A stretch of 64,000 nt of DNA, from assembly GCF_030499535.1 (NCBI RefSeq), contig NZ_JASTLB010000001.1, forward strand, positions 6,634,001 through 6,698,000, written 5' to 3'. Position numbers and translations under genes: made by a program. Source of the stretch: Streptomyces sp. TG1A-8 (lineage in GTDB: Bacteria > Actinomycetota > Actinomycetes > Streptomycetales > Streptomycetaceae). The notes beneath the pieces were generated by a model. That model was not told the DNA's origin, did not search any database, and saw only the letters and a list, made by a program, of their open reading frames with translations. This document shows, piece by piece, positions 38,369-48,554 of this stretch (its first letter is position 1; each line of letters begins with the position of its first letter).

Positions 38369-40771
38369 ATGAAGGACGTCACCCCGCTCTCCGAGGGCTG
38401 GAGCCTGCGCCACGGAGGGGAACTGCTCGAGGCCGTGGTGCCCGGCTGCGTCCACACCGATCTGCTGGCCGCCGGGGTCATCCCCGATCCGTTCACCGGC
38501 CTCAACGAGCGCGAGGTCGCCTGGGTGGGCCGCCGCGCCTGGACCTACGTCCGCCACCTGGGCCACGACAGCGCGCACGAGCGCGCCGACCTGGTCTTCG
38601 ACGGCCTGGACACGGCCGCGCGCATCACCCTGGGCGGGCGCCCGGTCGGCACCACCCGCAACATGCACCGCCGCCACCGGTTCGACGTCACGGGCCGCAC
38701 CGGGCGGCTGGAGGTCCGCTTCACCTCCGCCTACGACGAGGCCGCGGCCGTGCGCGCCGTCACGGGGGAGCGCCCTAACGTCTATCCGGAACCGTCGCAG
38801 TACATCCGCAAGATGGCCTGCAGCTTCGGCTGGGACTGGGGGCCGACGCTGGTGACCGCCGGCATCTGGCGGCCGGTCCGGCTGGAGCACTGGTCCACCG
38901 CCCGCATCGCCCGCGTACGCCCGCAGGTCACCGTCGAGGAGGGCACCGGACGGGTCGAGGTGTGGCTGGAGGCCGAACGCACCCGGCAGGGGCGGGGGCG
39001 CACGCTGTGCGCCGAGGCCCGGGTGGCCGGAGTCCGTGCCGAGGCCGTCCTCACCGGCGACGAGACCGTGCTGCGCCTGGAGGTGCCCGGCCCGCGCCTG
39101 TGGTGGCCCCGCGGCTACGGCGGACAGCCCCTGTACGACCTCCACCTCACCCTGAGCGACGACGGGGGCCACCCGCTCGACACCTGGCACCGGCGCATCG
39201 GTTTCCGCACCGTCGAGCTCGACCGCTCGGCCGACGAGCACGGCACCGGCTTCACCCTCGTCGTCAACGGGGTGCGGATCTTCGCCCGCGGCGTCAACTG
39301 GATCCCCGACGACGCCTTCCCCTCCCGGGTCACCCCCGAGCGCTACCGGACCCGGCTCACCCAGGCCGCCGGGGCCAACGTCGACCTGGTGCGGGTGTGG
39401 GGCGGCGGGATCTACGAGGACGACGCCTTCTACGACACCTGTGACGAGCTGGGCCTGATGGTGTGGCAGGACTTCCTCTTCGCCTGCTCCGCCTACCCCG
39501 AGGAGCAGCCGCTGCGCGGCGAGGTGGAGGCCGAGGCCCGTGACAACGTTGTCCGGCTCATGCCGCACCCCTCGCTCGTGCTGTGGAACGGCAACAACGA
39601 GAACCTGTGGGGCTTCCGCGACTGGGGCTGGGAGGAACCGCTCGCCGGCGACTCGTGGGGCGAGGGCTACTACCTCGGCCTGCTGCCCCGCGTCGTCGCC
39701 GAACTCGACCCGACCCGTCCCTACACCGCCGGCAGCCCGTGGTCCGGTTCCTGGGACCACCACCCCAACGACCCGGCACACGGCACCCACCACTCCTGGG
39801 AGGTGTGGAACCGCCGGGACTACGCCGAATACCGGGCGAACGTGCCCCGGTTCGTCGCGGAGTTCGGCTGGCAGGCACCGCCCGCGCAGGCCACCCTGCG
39901 GCGCGCCCTGCCCGGTGAACGGCTCGCCCCGGACTCCCCGGGTATGCTCCACCACCAGAAGGCCGAGGACGGCAACGGCAAACTCGGACGCGGTCTCGCC
40001 CGTCACTTCCCGCTGCCCGAGGACGACTTCGACCGCTGGCACTACCTGACCCAGCTCGTGCAGGCCCGGGCGGTCGCGGCGGGCGTCGAGCACTGGCGCT
40101 CGCACTGGCCCGTCTGCGCCGGCACGATCGTCTGGCAGCTGAACGACTGCTGGCCCGTCACCTCCTGGTCCGCCATCGACGGCGACGGCCGCCCGAAACC
40201 CCTGTACCACGAGCTGCGCCGCGTGTACGCCGACCGGCTCCTTACCCTCCGGCCCGGCAGCGCCGGCCCGGTGCTCGCCGTGGTCAACCAGTCCGCCCAA
40301 CCCTGGCGGACGGCGGTGACCCTGCGCCGGTGGGAGGCGGACGGCACCCTGGTCCACGAGGGGGTCCTCGACGTGGCCGCCGGGCCCCGCTCCGTCGTCC
40401 GGCTCCCCGTGCCGCGGGACCTGGCGCCGGACGGGCGGTCCGCGAAGGAGTTCCTGGTCGCCGACGCCGACGGGTTGCGCGCGCTGCACTTCCCGGTCCC
40501 CGACAAGGACTTCGCCTACCCCCGGCCCGCCTACGACGTCGGCCTCGAACCGGTGACCGGGCAGGGGGATAGAGTCGACGTCGTGGTGAGCGCCCGTACC
40601 CTCGTCAGGGACCTCCTGCTCCAGGCCGACCGGCTCGGCCCGGCCGCCGTCTGCGACCACGGCCCGCAGACCCTGCTGCCCGGCGAGCGCGCACGCATCC
40701 GGGTCGCCGGCTGCGGCCCGGTCGGCGTCCAGGACGTCAGGGCCGCCCTGTACTGCGTGGACGTGGCGTGA
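38369..40771 (+). CDS. GH2 beta-mannosidase
   Basis: 800-residue cytoplasmic glycoside hydrolase family 2 enzyme: N-terminal jelly-roll (VPGCVHTDLLAAGVIPDPF), immunoglobulin-like domain, TIM barrel and C-terminal domains. Catalytic acid/base E411 in WNGNNENLWG and nucleophile E498 in VAEFGWQ. The active-site tryptophans near SFGWDWGP fit beta-mannosidases. It cleaves terminal beta-mannose from oligosaccharides imported by an ABC system that is now deleted. Overlaps the LacI gene as GTGA, so the regulator is expressed with it. Confidence 0.9.
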   Translation: MKDVTPLSEGWSLRHGGELLEAVVPGCVHTDLLAAGVIPDPFTGLNEREVAWVGRRAWTYVRHLGHDSAHERADLVFDGLDTAARITLGGRPVGTTRNMHRRHRFDVTGRTGRLEVRFTSAYDEAAAVRAVTGERPNVYPEPSQYIRKMACSFGWDWGPTLVTAGIWRPVRLEHWSTARIARVRPQVTVEEGTGRVEVWLEAERTRQGRGRTLCAEARVAGVRAEAVLTGDETVLRLEVPGPRLWWPRGYGGQPLYDLHLTLSDDGGHPLDTWHRRIGFRTVELDRSADEHGTGFTLVVNGVRIFARGVNWIPDDAFPSRVTPERYRTRLTQAAGANVDLVRVWGGGIYEDDAFYDTCDELGLMVWQDFLFACSAYPEEQPLRGEVEAEARDNVVRLMPHPSLVLWNGNNENLWGFRDWGWEEPLAGDSWGEGYYLGLLPRVVAELDPTRPYTAGSPWSGSWDHHPNDPAHGTHHSWEVWNRRDYAEYRANVPRFVAEFGWQAPPAQATLRRALPGERLAPDSPGMLHHQKAEDGNGKLGRGLARHFPLPEDDFDRWHYLTQLVQARAVAAGVEHWRSHWPVCAGTIVWQLNDCWPVTSWSAIDGDGRPKPLYHELRRVYADRLLTLRPGSAGPVLAVVNQSAQPWRTAVTLRRWEADGTLVHEGVLDVAAGPRSVVRLPVPRDLAPDGRSAKEFLVADADGLRALHFPVPDKDFAYPRPAYDVGLEPVTGQGDRVDVVVSARTLVRDLLLQADRLGPAAVCDHGPQTLLPGERARIRVAGCGPVGVQDVRAALYCVDVA

Positions 40772-41805
40772 ACGGCTCGGCGGAACGGGTCACCATCAAG
40801 GACGTCGCCGCCCGGGCCGGGGTGTCCAAGGGCGCGGTGTCGCTGGCGTTCAACCACAAGCCCGGCGTGTCCGCGGCCACCCGCGAGCGGATCTTCGAGG
40901 CGGCCCGGGAACTGGGCTGGGCGCCCAGCGCGACCGCGCGCAGCCTGTCCAACCAGCGGGTGGACATCGTCGGCCTCGCCCTGTGCCGGCCCGCGCGGCT
41001 GCTCGGTCTCGAACCGTTCTACATGGACTTCATCTCCGGCATCGAGAGCGTCCTGGCGGAACGGTCCTGCTCGCTGCTGCTGCGGTTGGTGCGCGACCTC
41101 GACGAGGAGATCGCCCTGTACCGGGCCTGGTGGGGCGGCTGGATGATCGCCGGGGCGATCCTGGTGGACTTCCGCGAGGACGATCCCCGGCTGCCGTCGC
41201 TGCGGGGCATCGGCCTGCCCGCCGTCGCCGTCGGCCACCCCTCCCTCACCGGCCCCTTTCCGGCGGTGTGGACCGACGACGCCTCCGCGGTCGCCGAGGC
41301 CGTCCGCTACCTGGCGGCCCTCGGCCACCGCCGGATCGCCCGCGTCGGCGGTCCGGCCGGGTTCGGCCACAGCGCCATCCGGACGCGCGCGTTCGCGTCC
41401 ACGGCGCGCGAACTCGGGCTGGAGGAGGCCCGGCAGATCGCCACGGGCTTCGACGGGAAGGAGGGCGCCCGCGCCACCCGCTCGCTGCTGCTCGCCCCGG
41501 ACCGGCCCACCGCCGTCGTCTACGACAACGACATCATGGCGGTCGCGGGCGCGGGCGTCGCGGCCGAGATGGGGTTCGCGGTGCCCGACGACCTGTCGCT
41601 GATCGCCTGGGGCGACTCCCAGCTGTGCCGCATCACCCACCCGACGCTGTCGGCGATGAGCCACGACGTGCACCACTTCGGGGCCGAGGTGACACGCGTC
41701 CTGTTCGACGTGCTCAACGGTGGCCACAGCGGCCCGCGCCAGGCGCCGACGCCCACGCTGACCCCCCGCGGCTCCACCGCCCGGGCACCGGGGACCGGGG
41801 CGTAG
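40768..41805 (+). CDS. LacI-family transcriptional regulator of the mannoside locus
   Basis: 345 residues. The HTH is at 7-27 (VTIKDVAARAGVSKGAVSLA), the hinge ARSLSNQRVDIVGL, and the periplasmic-binding-like effector domain has the usual PTAVVYDNDIMAVAG. It likely represses the beta-mannosidase operon and responds to a mannose-derived sugar. The GTG start overlaps the mannosidase stop by 4 bases. Confidence 0.88.
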   Translation: MNGSAERVTIKDVAARAGVSKGAVSLAFNHKPGVSAATRERIFEAARELGWAPSATARSLSNQRVDIVGLALCRPARLLGLEPFYMDFISGIESVLAERSCSLLLRLVRDLDEEIALYRAWWGGWMIAGAILVDFREDDPRLPSLRGIGLPAVAVGHPSLTGPFPAVWTDDASAVAEAVRYLAALGHRRIARVGGPAGFGHSAIRTRAFASTARELGLEEARQIATGFDGKEGARATRSLLLAPDRPTAVVYDNDIMAVAGAGVAAEMGFAVPDDLSLIAWGDSQLCRITHPTLSAMSHDVHHFGAEVTRVLFDVLNGGHSGPRQAPTPTLTPRGSTARAPGTGA

Positions 41806-41959
41806 GCGGTACCCGCGCGCGGGGCCGCGCCCCCGTGCGCGCCCCCGCTCCCGCCGTTCTCCGCGCGGTCCTCACCGTGCCCGGCACCAGGGTGCTGCCG
41901 GGTGTTCCGCCGGGTCCCCGCGCCTCCCGGCGGTCCGCCGTCCCCGGACGGCGGTCACC

Positions 41960-42245
41960 GGGGTGTGGAGGCCGGGCGTGGTCGTTCACCAACGCGCTGC
42001 GCGTGGCGCTGGCCGGACAGGGCACGCTGGTCACGGCGCTGCACGTGGGCTACATGGACACGGACGTGACCGCGGACGTCACCGCCCCGAAGGCCGACCC
42101 GTCCAGGGCCGCGCGCGCGGCCCTGGACGGCATCGAGGCGGGGGCCCACGAGGTCCTCGCCGACGACCTCAGCCGCCGGGTCAAGGCCGGCCCCGCCGCC
42201 GCCCCCGCGGCCCTCTACCCGCAGCTGGCCGCCCACACCGGCTGA
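41960..42245 (+). pseudogene. SDR-family oxidoreductase C-terminal remnant
   Basis: In frame up to the TGA at 42243-42245 the sequence reads GTLVTALHVGYMDTDVTADV, then APKADPSRAARAALDGIEAG and ADDLSRRVKAG, which matches the C-terminal third of a Streptomyces short-chain dehydrogenase. The N-terminal coenzyme domain and the YxxxK motif are absent. Upstream (41806-41959) no gene is recognised. Dead fragment. Confidence 0.6.
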
Positions 42246-42414
42246 CGGCGCACCGCAGGGCCCCCGGCCGCACGGCCGCGCCCGCCTCCCGGCCGCTCCC
42301 GCGAAGCCCGTACGCTCAAGCAGCAGCGGAACCGTCCGACCACCCCCGCGGACGCTCCGGCGGAACCACCGGCCGGGAGTCCGGGGAGCGGTGAAGGAGC
42401 AAGGGGAGTGACAA

Positions 42415-43428
42415 GTGGCGCCGAAACCGCACCGTGTGGGCGTTCTCGTGTTCGACGACATGAAGATGCTCGACCTGTCCGGGCCGGCGGAAGTCCTCAG
42501 CGAGGCCAACCGGTTCGGAGCGGACTACCGGCTGAGCCTGGTCTCGGTCGGCGGCACCCCGGTGCGCACGTCCATCGGTCTGCGGGTGCCGGTGGACTTG
42601 GACACGGCCTCGGCCCCCGCCTTCGACACCCTGCTCGTCGCGGGCGGTGACCTGCTGCCGGGCCGTCCCGTCGACCCGGGCCTGGGCGAGGCCGCGAATC
42701 GGCTCGCGGCGGGGGCCGGACGGGTCGCCTCGATCTGCACCGGGGCGTTCGTCCTGGCCGCGGCGGGCCTGCTGGACGGCAGGCGGGCGACGACGCACTG
42801 GCAGTACACCGCGCTGCTGGCCCGCGGCTACCCGTCGGTGCGGGTGGAACCCGACGCCATCCACGTCAAGGACGGGACGACCTACACCTCGGCAGGCGTC
42901 ACCGCGGGGATCGACCTGGCGCTGGCCCTGGTGGAGGAGGACCACGGCCCCGGCCCGGCCCGGGACGTCGCCCGCTCGCTGGTGGTGTACATGCAGCGGC
43001 CCGGCGGGCAGTCGCAGTTCTCCGCCCCGCTCCGGGGCCCCGCCCCCCGGACCCCCGTCCTGCGGCGGATCCAGGACCTGGTGCAGGCGGACCCGGCCGC
43101 CGACCACGGCCTGGAGGCGCTCGCGGCCCGGGTCCGGGTCAGCCCCCGGCACCTGACCCGGATGTTCCGCGCCGAGCTGGACACCACGCCGATGAAGTAC
43201 GTGGAACTGATCCGCTTCGACATGGCCAAGGCCCTCCTCGACGCCGGACACAGCGCCACCGAGGCCGCCGCGCTGTCGGGTTTCCCCAGCTACGAGAGCC
43301 TGCGGCGAGCCTTCGCCCGTCACCTGGGCGTGTCGCCCACCCGCTACCGGAGCCGCTTCGCCACCACGCGGCCCGTGCCCCGCCGTCGCGCGGAACCCGC
43401 CGGGCGGGACACCCGCCAGGGGCCGTGA
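42415..43428 (+). CDS. GlxA-type AraC-family transcriptional regulator
   Basis: 337 residues. Residues 5-170 are a DJ-1/PfpI-like domain (VGVLVFDDMKMLDLSGPAEV; SICTGAFVLAAAG with the conserved Cys). Residues 215-320 are two AraC HTH motifs (LEALAARVRVSPRHLTRMFR; ATEAAALSGFPSYESLRRAF). Such proteins are often regulators of neighbouring catabolic genes; the remnant SDR upstream and the HD gene downstream are candidates. GTG start with GGGGAG upstream. Confidence 0.9.
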   Translation: MAPKPHRVGVLVFDDMKMLDLSGPAEVLSEANRFGADYRLSLVSVGGTPVRTSIGLRVPVDLDTASAPAFDTLLVAGGDLLPGRPVDPGLGEAANRLAAGAGRVASICTGAFVLAAAGLLDGRRATTHWQYTALLARGYPSVRVEPDAIHVKDGTTYTSAGVTAGIDLALALVEEDHGPGPARDVARSLVVYMQRPGGQSQFSAPLRGPAPRTPVLRRIQDLVQADPAADHGLEALAARVRVSPRHLTRMFRAELDTTPMKYVELIRFDMAKALLDAGHSATEAAALSGFPSYESLRRAFARHLGVSPTRYRSRFATTRPVPRRRAEPAGRDTRQGP

Positions 43429-43533
43429 CCGTTTTCGAGGGCTTGTTGGCCGTCCGGTAGCGGACGCGGCGGCCGGATCCGGCGGAAGGTGGAGGCACGG
43501 CGAACACCGCCACCGTCCTCCAGGGAGGCCACC

Positions 43534-44172
43534 ATGACCGAGAAGATCGCCGGCGTCGAGATCCCCGACAGCGAACTCGCCCGGGACGCCACCGAGCTGA
43601 TCCGCGACACCACCCCGCCGCTCCTCTTCCACCACTCCCGGCGGGTCTACCTCTTCGGCAGCCTCCAGGCCCGGGCCCGGGGCATCCGGCCCGACCCGGA
43701 GCTGCTGTACGTGGCGGCGCTCTTCCACGACACCGGCCTGGTGCCGCCCTACCGCAGCGACGACCAGCGCTTCGAGCTGGACGGCGCGGACCGGGCGCGG
43801 GCGTTCCTGCTCGGCCACGGCGTCCCCGACGCCGACGCGGACAGGGTGTGGACCGCCATCGCCCTGCACACGACCCCCGAGGTGCCGCACAGGCTGGCCC
43901 CCGAGATCGCGGCCACCTCCGCGGGCGTCGAGACCGACGTGCTCGGCCTGCACCTGGCGAACGTCACCCGGGCCGAGATCGACGAGGTGACCGCCGCGCA
44001 CCCCCGTCCGGACTTCAAGGAGCAGATCCTGCGGGCGTTCACGGACGGCTTCAAACACCGCCCCGACACCACCTTCGGCACGGTCAACGCGGACGTACTG
44101 GAACATTTCGTCCCCGGCTTCCGCCGCACCGACTTCGTCGAGGTCGTCCGCAACTCCGCCTGGCCCGAGTAG
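43534..44172 (+). CDS. HD-domain phosphohydrolase-like protein
   Basis: 212 residues. Metal-binding His/HD pattern: LFHHSRRVYLFG near 38, then ALFHDTGLV near 70, and DRVWTAIALHTTPE near 105, the arrangement seen in cyanamide-hydratase-like HD proteins. Cytoplasmic; substrate unknown. GGGAGG precedes the ATG. Stands 105 bases downstream of the GlxA-type regulator, which might control it. Confidence 0.82.
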   Translation: MTEKIAGVEIPDSELARDATELIRDTTPPLLFHHSRRVYLFGSLQARARGIRPDPELLYVAALFHDTGLVPPYRSDDQRFELDGADRARAFLLGHGVPDADADRVWTAIALHTTPEVPHRLAPEIAATSAGVETDVLGLHLANVTRAEIDEVTAAHPRPDFKEQILRAFTDGFKHRPDTTFGTVNADVLEHFVPGFRRTDFVEVVRNSAWPE

Positions 44173-44314
44173 GCCGCACCGCGGTCGGCGGCCGCCGACC
44201 GCCAAACGGGCGGCCACGGTCCGCGCATCCCGGTCAACTGCGGTGACAACGATGTCTGTTACGAGGGTGGACAGGAGGAAAGCGGCGTGCTGTCATGCCT
44301 GAGGACTGCCTTTG

Positions 44315-44322
44315 CAACGTTG
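44315..44322. promoter_or_regulatory. CAACGTTG core within a LacI/GalR-like operator
   Basis: The palindrome CAACGTTG sits within TTGCAACGTTGTAG (44312-44325), close to the LacI/GalR consensus, 66 bases before the GH31 gene start. Probable sugar-responsive operator for this secreted glycosidase. Confidence 0.55.
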
Positions 44323-44380
44323 TAGCCGCCCGGGCCGACAGGCCGGCCCGGGCGGTTGAGCGCGGGTCCGTCCAGCCAGA

Positions 44381-47300
44381 ATGCTGCCGTCCCGTATGGA
44401 GCGTGCCGTGCGACGACCGTCTTCCAGATCACTCCGAACGCCGCGCGCCCCCGTGCTCGGCTGCGTCATGGCCTGCGCGTCGGTGGCGCTCAGCCTGGTC
44501 TGCGCCGATGGCGCGACCGCGAACACCACCGGCCGGCCGGCCCGCACGTCCACGGTGACCGTGTCGGACGCCCGGTTCGAGGTGCTGTCGCCGACCCTGG
44601 TGCGCAGCGAGTACGCGGGGGACGGCCGGTTCGAGGACCGGGCCACCTTCAACGCGGTCGGCCGCGACGCCTTCACGCCGCCCCCCTACAGCTCGTCCGT
44701 CCGCGACGGCGTGCTGACGATCACCACCAGTGCCATGACGGTGCGCTACCGGGTCGGCTCCGGCCCCTTCACCGCCGACAACCTGACCATGGAGCTGACC
44801 GCGGGGCAGGACCGGGTGCTGGCGGCCCCGTGGCAGCGCCCCCCGTGCACCGTGGGGGCGCTGTGCGAGGCCGAGGACCAGTCGTACGACGGCCCCGGTC
44901 TCGCCGCGGACCACAGCGGGTCCACCGGCAAGGGCTTCCTGGCCGGCTTCGAGGTCGAGAACAACTACCTGTCCACGGACGTCGAGGTGCCGACGGCGGG
45001 CACGTACGAGTTCGCCGTGCGGTACGCCAACTCGGTCGGCAGCGACGGCCGGGACGACACCCGGACCCTCACCGCAGACGTGGACGGCGGTGCCGGCCGG
45101 ACGCTGAGCCTCCCCCGTACGGGTGGCTGGAACTCGTGGGAGGTGGTGCGCCTGCCGCTGTCGCTGGGGGCCGGGCACCACACGGTGAAGCTCCGCCGGA
45201 CCGCCGCGGACTCCGGGAGCGTCAACGTCGACAGCGTCGCCCTCCTGCCGTCCGGGGCCGCGTACCCCTCCAGGGCGGCGAGTGCCGTTCCGGGGTGCCG
45301 GTTCGGCACCAGCTGCGAGGCCGAGGACGCCCTGCTGTCGGGTTCGGCGACCATCGCCACGGACCACGAGGGGCACGCCGGGTACGGGTTCACCGCCGAA
45401 CTCGACCAGGGGGCCGGCATCGCGGACCCGGTCGTGGGCGTGCCCGAGGACGGCACCTACCTGCTGCACCTGCGCTACGCCAACGGCACGGGCGGCGACG
45501 GTCGCCACCAGGCCCGCGACCTGCAGATCGGCACCGGGGGCGGCACGCACCGCACCCTCTCCCTGCCGCCGACGGACGACTGGGACACCTGGGCGTCGGC
45601 GTCCGTGCCGGTCGACCTGGAAGCGGGCACCGACAAGCTCACCCTGGACTGTCCGGGCACCTCCGACTGCCACGTCAACGTGGACACGCTCGCCCTGAGC
45701 CGCCCGGCGGACCCGGCCCCCGCGCCGCACCTGGCCCTGGGCGGCTACCGGCGCAGCCTCGACGGCCTCAACGGCGACAGCGACCCCACGCCCTGGACCA
45801 CGCCGGGGCTGCTGCACCGGGACGGCTGGTACCTGCTCGACGACACGCCCTCCGCGGTCCGCGACACCGTCACGGGGAAGGCGTCGGCACGCCCCTCGCA
45901 CGGCGGTCGGCCCTACCAGGACGGCTACCTCTTCGGCTTCGGCCACGACTACCAGCAGGGCCTGTCGGACCTCGCCACCCTGACCGGGCCGTCGCAACTG
46001 CTGCCCCGCTGGGCCTACGGCGTCTGGTACTCCGAGTACATCGACCGCACGGCGAGCGACTACGAGAAGACGATCCTGCCCGCGTTCCGGGCCGCCGACG
46101 TGCCCCTGGACGTACTCGTCACGGACACCGACTTCAAGTCGCCCAACACCTGGAGCGGCTGGAACTTCGACCCGGTCAAGTTCCCCGACGCCAAGGGGTT
46201 CTTCGACTGGTCCAGCGCCCAGGGGCTCCACAACACCCTGAACGTGCACCCCAGCATCCTCGGCTCCGACCCGCAGTTCGCGAAGGCGCAGGCCACGGCC
46301 AACGGCAAGCTGCGCAAGGGCGGTTGCGCCTCCGCGGCCGGCACGGACTGCTACACCTTCGACTTCGGGGACGCCGACCAGCTCAAGGCCTACCTCGACC
46401 TCCACCGGCCGATGGACCGGGCCGGCAACGACTTCTGGTGGCTGGACTGGTGCTGCGACACCTCACGGTCCTCACAGGCCGGCGTCACCCCGGACGCCTG
46501 GATCAACCAGAAGTACGCCGACCTCACCGCGGAGACCGGCGACCGGGGCTTCGTCCTGTCCCGCGCCTACGGCTCCCTGCAGGCCGGCGGCTACAGCGGC
46601 GGGGTCGGCCTGCCCACCGGGCCGTGGGCCGACAAGCGGACCACGGTGCACTTCTCGGGCGACACCACGTCCAACTGGGGCACCCTGCGCGCCGAAGTCG
46701 GCTACACACCGGGGGAGTCCGCCGCCACCGGCCTGTCCGCCGTCAGCCACGACATCGGCGGCCACAACGACGGCTACGGCATCCCCGGAGCCGAGACCTA
46801 CACCTCCGACGGCCAGACCCACCGCACCACCAAGCTGCCCGACGACCTGTACGCACGCTGGGTCCAGTTCGGCACCTTCCAGCCGATCGACCGCCTGCAC
46901 AGCAACCACAGCGACCGCCTGCCCTGGCAGTACGGCACCGAGGCGCGGCGGTCCGCCGAGAAGTTCCTCAGGCTGCGCGAGGCGCTGGTGCCCTACACCT
47001 ACACCCTGGCACAGCAGGCCGCCGGCACCGGGGTCCCGGTCGTACGGCCGCTGTACCTGCAGTATCCGCAGGAGGAGACCGCCTACACCAAAGCGGACGG
47101 CGAGTACTTCTACGGCCCCGACCTCCTGGTCGCGCCGGTCACCACACCCGGCACCAGCACCACGACGCCGGTGTGGTTCCCCCCGGGACAGTGGACGGAC
47201 TACTTCACCGGCCGCACCTACACCGCTCCCGCCGGGGGAGCCACGTACGACGTCGCCACCACCCTGGACACCATGCCGGTCTTCGTCCGCGCGGGCGGGA

Positions 47301-47701
47301 TCGTCACCACACGGTCCGACGACGCGTCCAACGACCGGCAGGGTCCGCTGAACCGGATCGGCGTCACGGTCGCCGCGGGCGCGCCGGGCGCCTCCACCCT
47401 GTACGAGGACGACGGCACCGGCTCCGCCCCGGGCCGGGCGACGACGCGGCTGCGCTACACCGAGCACGACGGCTCCCGCCTGCTGCGGATCGGACCCGCC
47501 CGGGGTTCCTTCACGGGACAGGCGGCCCGGCGCGAGTGGACCGTGTCCTTCCTCGGGGTGGAGCGGCCGCCGAGCCGGGTGACGGCGGCAGGCGCGCGGC
47601 TGTCGGCCTCGGCCTGGCAGTGGGACGCCGGCACCCGCACCCTCCGCGTCACGCTGCCCTCGCACGGCGTGCGGGACACGGTGACGGTCGGATACCGGTA
47701 G
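44381..47701 (+). CDS. Secreted GH31 alpha-glycosidase with nested tandem CBM35 domains
   Basis: 1106-residue secreted enzyme. Signal peptide up to about residue 50 (APVLGCVMACASVALSLVC core). A GH31 N-terminal beta domain starts about residue 58, is interrupted by two carbohydrate-binding-like repeats (each begins CEAEDQ or CEAEDALL, with W in SWEVV or TWASAS), and resumes at HLALGGYRRSLDG about residue 445. The catalytic nucleophile is probably D689 (FWWLDWCC), the acid/base D761 (FSGDTTSNW). It may cleave alpha-xylosidic or alpha-glucosidic bonds in a polysaccharide. The start is uncertain (44381 or 44396). Confidence 0.85.
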   Translation: MLPSRMERAVRRPSSRSLRTPRAPVLGCVMACASVALSLVCADGATANTTGRPARTSTVTVSDARFEVLSPTLVRSEYAGDGRFEDRATFNAVGRDAFTPPPYSSSVRDGVLTITTSAMTVRYRVGSGPFTADNLTMELTAGQDRVLAAPWQRPPCTVGALCEAEDQSYDGPGLAADHSGSTGKGFLAGFEVENNYLSTDVEVPTAGTYEFAVRYANSVGSDGRDDTRTLTADVDGGAGRTLSLPRTGGWNSWEVVRLPLSLGAGHHTVKLRRTAADSGSVNVDSVALLPSGAAYPSRAASAVPGCRFGTSCEAEDALLSGSATIATDHEGHAGYGFTAELDQGAGIADPVVGVPEDGTYLLHLRYANGTGGDGRHQARDLQIGTGGGTHRTLSLPPTDDWDTWASASVPVDLEAGTDKLTLDCPGTSDCHVNVDTLALSRPADPAPAPHLALGGYRRSLDGLNGDSDPTPWTTPGLLHRDGWYLLDDTPSAVRDTVTGKASARPSHGGRPYQDGYLFGFGHDYQQGLSDLATLTGPSQLLPRWAYGVWYSEYIDRTASDYEKTILPAFRAADVPLDVLVTDTDFKSPNTWSGWNFDPVKFPDAKGFFDWSSAQGLHNTLNVHPSILGSDPQFAKAQATANGKLRKGGCASAAGTDCYTFDFGDADQLKAYLDLHRPMDRAGNDFWWLDWCCDTSRSSQAGVTPDAWINQKYADLTAETGDRGFVLSRAYGSLQAGGYSGGVGLPTGPWADKRTTVHFSGDTTSNWGTLRAEVGYTPGESAATGLSAVSHDIGGHNDGYGIPGAETYTSDGQTHRTTKLPDDLYARWVQFGTFQPIDRLHSNHSDRLPWQYGTEARRSAEKFLRLREALVPYTYTLAQQAAGTGVPVVRPLYLQYPQEETAYTKADGEYFYGPDLLVAPVTTPGTSTTTPVWFPPGQWTDYFTGRTYTAPAGGATYDVATTLDTMPVFVRAGGIVTTRSDDASNDRQGPLNRIGVTVAAGAPGASTLYEDDGTGSAPGRATTRLRYTEHDGSRLLRIGPARGSFTGQAARREWTVSFLGVERPPSRVTAAGARLSASAWQWDAGTRTLRVTLPSHGVRDTVTVGYR

Positions 47702-47708
47702 CCCGGAA

Positions 47709-47770
47709 CCGGAGCGGCCCCGGCGCACCCCGCAGAGCCTGAGTGCCGGGATGCGCCGGGGCCGCTCCGG
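47709..47770 (+). terminator. Strong hairpin terminator after the GH31 gene
   Basis: Perfect 19-bp stem (47709-47727 with 47752-47770), 24-base loop, beginning 8 bases after the stop codon. Confidence 0.9.
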
Positions 47771-47908
47771 CGTGCGGCCGTGCGGTCGGCGGCGGAGCGG
47801 CCCGGCAGGCGCCGGGCCGGACCCGTCGCCGCCCCGCGGCCGGGACCCGGCCGGCGAGCCGCGGTTCCAGGGCCCCCGCGGCCCCCGTCGCCGCCGAGCG
47901 CGTCGGCG

Positions 47909-48508
47909 TCACACCCGGGCGGCTCCGGTGACCAGCCGCGCGTACTGCAGGAGGCGCCCTTCGACCTGCTCCGCGGTGGCCGCGCCGGACAGGACGTCGA
48001 TGCCGTACCCGTCCTCCAGCGCCACGAAGCTGCGGGCGAGGAAGTCCGACGGGGCGGCGAGGCGGAACTCCCCCGTGCCGGCGCCTTCGTCCAGCACGCG
48101 CTGGTACAGGCGCACCTGCTGGGCGACGAAGGCCTGCTGCCGCTCGCCGGCCGCCTCGCTGCGGAAGGTGACCGGCAGCAGCTCGTACAGCAGACGGCTC
48201 GTCGTCTCCGCCTCGCCCGGGAAGGGGATCCCGGACGCGATGCACGCCGCGAGCCCGGACCACGAGCTGGCGGATGCCTCCACCGCCTCGTGCCGCCGCA
48301 GCACGTAGGTTTCCGTACCCTGTTCGAAGACCGCGACCAGGAGGTCGTTGATGTCGGGGTAGTAGTACAGGACGGAGGCCGGAGTCACGCCCGCCTGGTC
48401 CGCTATGTCCCGCAGCCGCGCCTTGGTGAGGCCCCGCTCGAGCACCGTCTGCGCCGCCGCCCGGACCAGCTGCGCGCGACGGGCGGCTTGGTTGCGGGGG
48501 CGCGGCAT
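47909..48508 (-). CDS. TetR-family regulator of the adjacent nitrilase/permease operon
   Basis: 199 residues, starting MPRPRNQAARRAQLVRAA. HTH ARLRDIADQAGVTPASVLYY, with a ligand domain to the end. It is divergent from an amidohydrolase/permease operon; the 92-base gap carries a 27-bp inverted-repeat region. Likely self- and neighbour-repressor. The longer frame starting at 48619 overlaps the operator and is rejected. Confidence 0.88.
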   Translation of the reverse strand: MPRPRNQAARRAQLVRAAAQTVLERGLTKARLRDIADQAGVTPASVLYYYPDINDLLVAVFEQGTETYVLRRHEAVEASASSWSGLAACIASGIPFPGEAETTSRLLYELLPVTFRSEAAGERQQAFVAQQVRLYQRVLDEGAGTGEFRLAAPSDFLARSFVALEDGYGIDVLSGAATAEQVEGRLLQYARLVTGAARV

Positions 48509-48554
48509 GGGCCCATCTTCCCACGGTTCGGATCGGCTCTTGACACCTGCCGAA

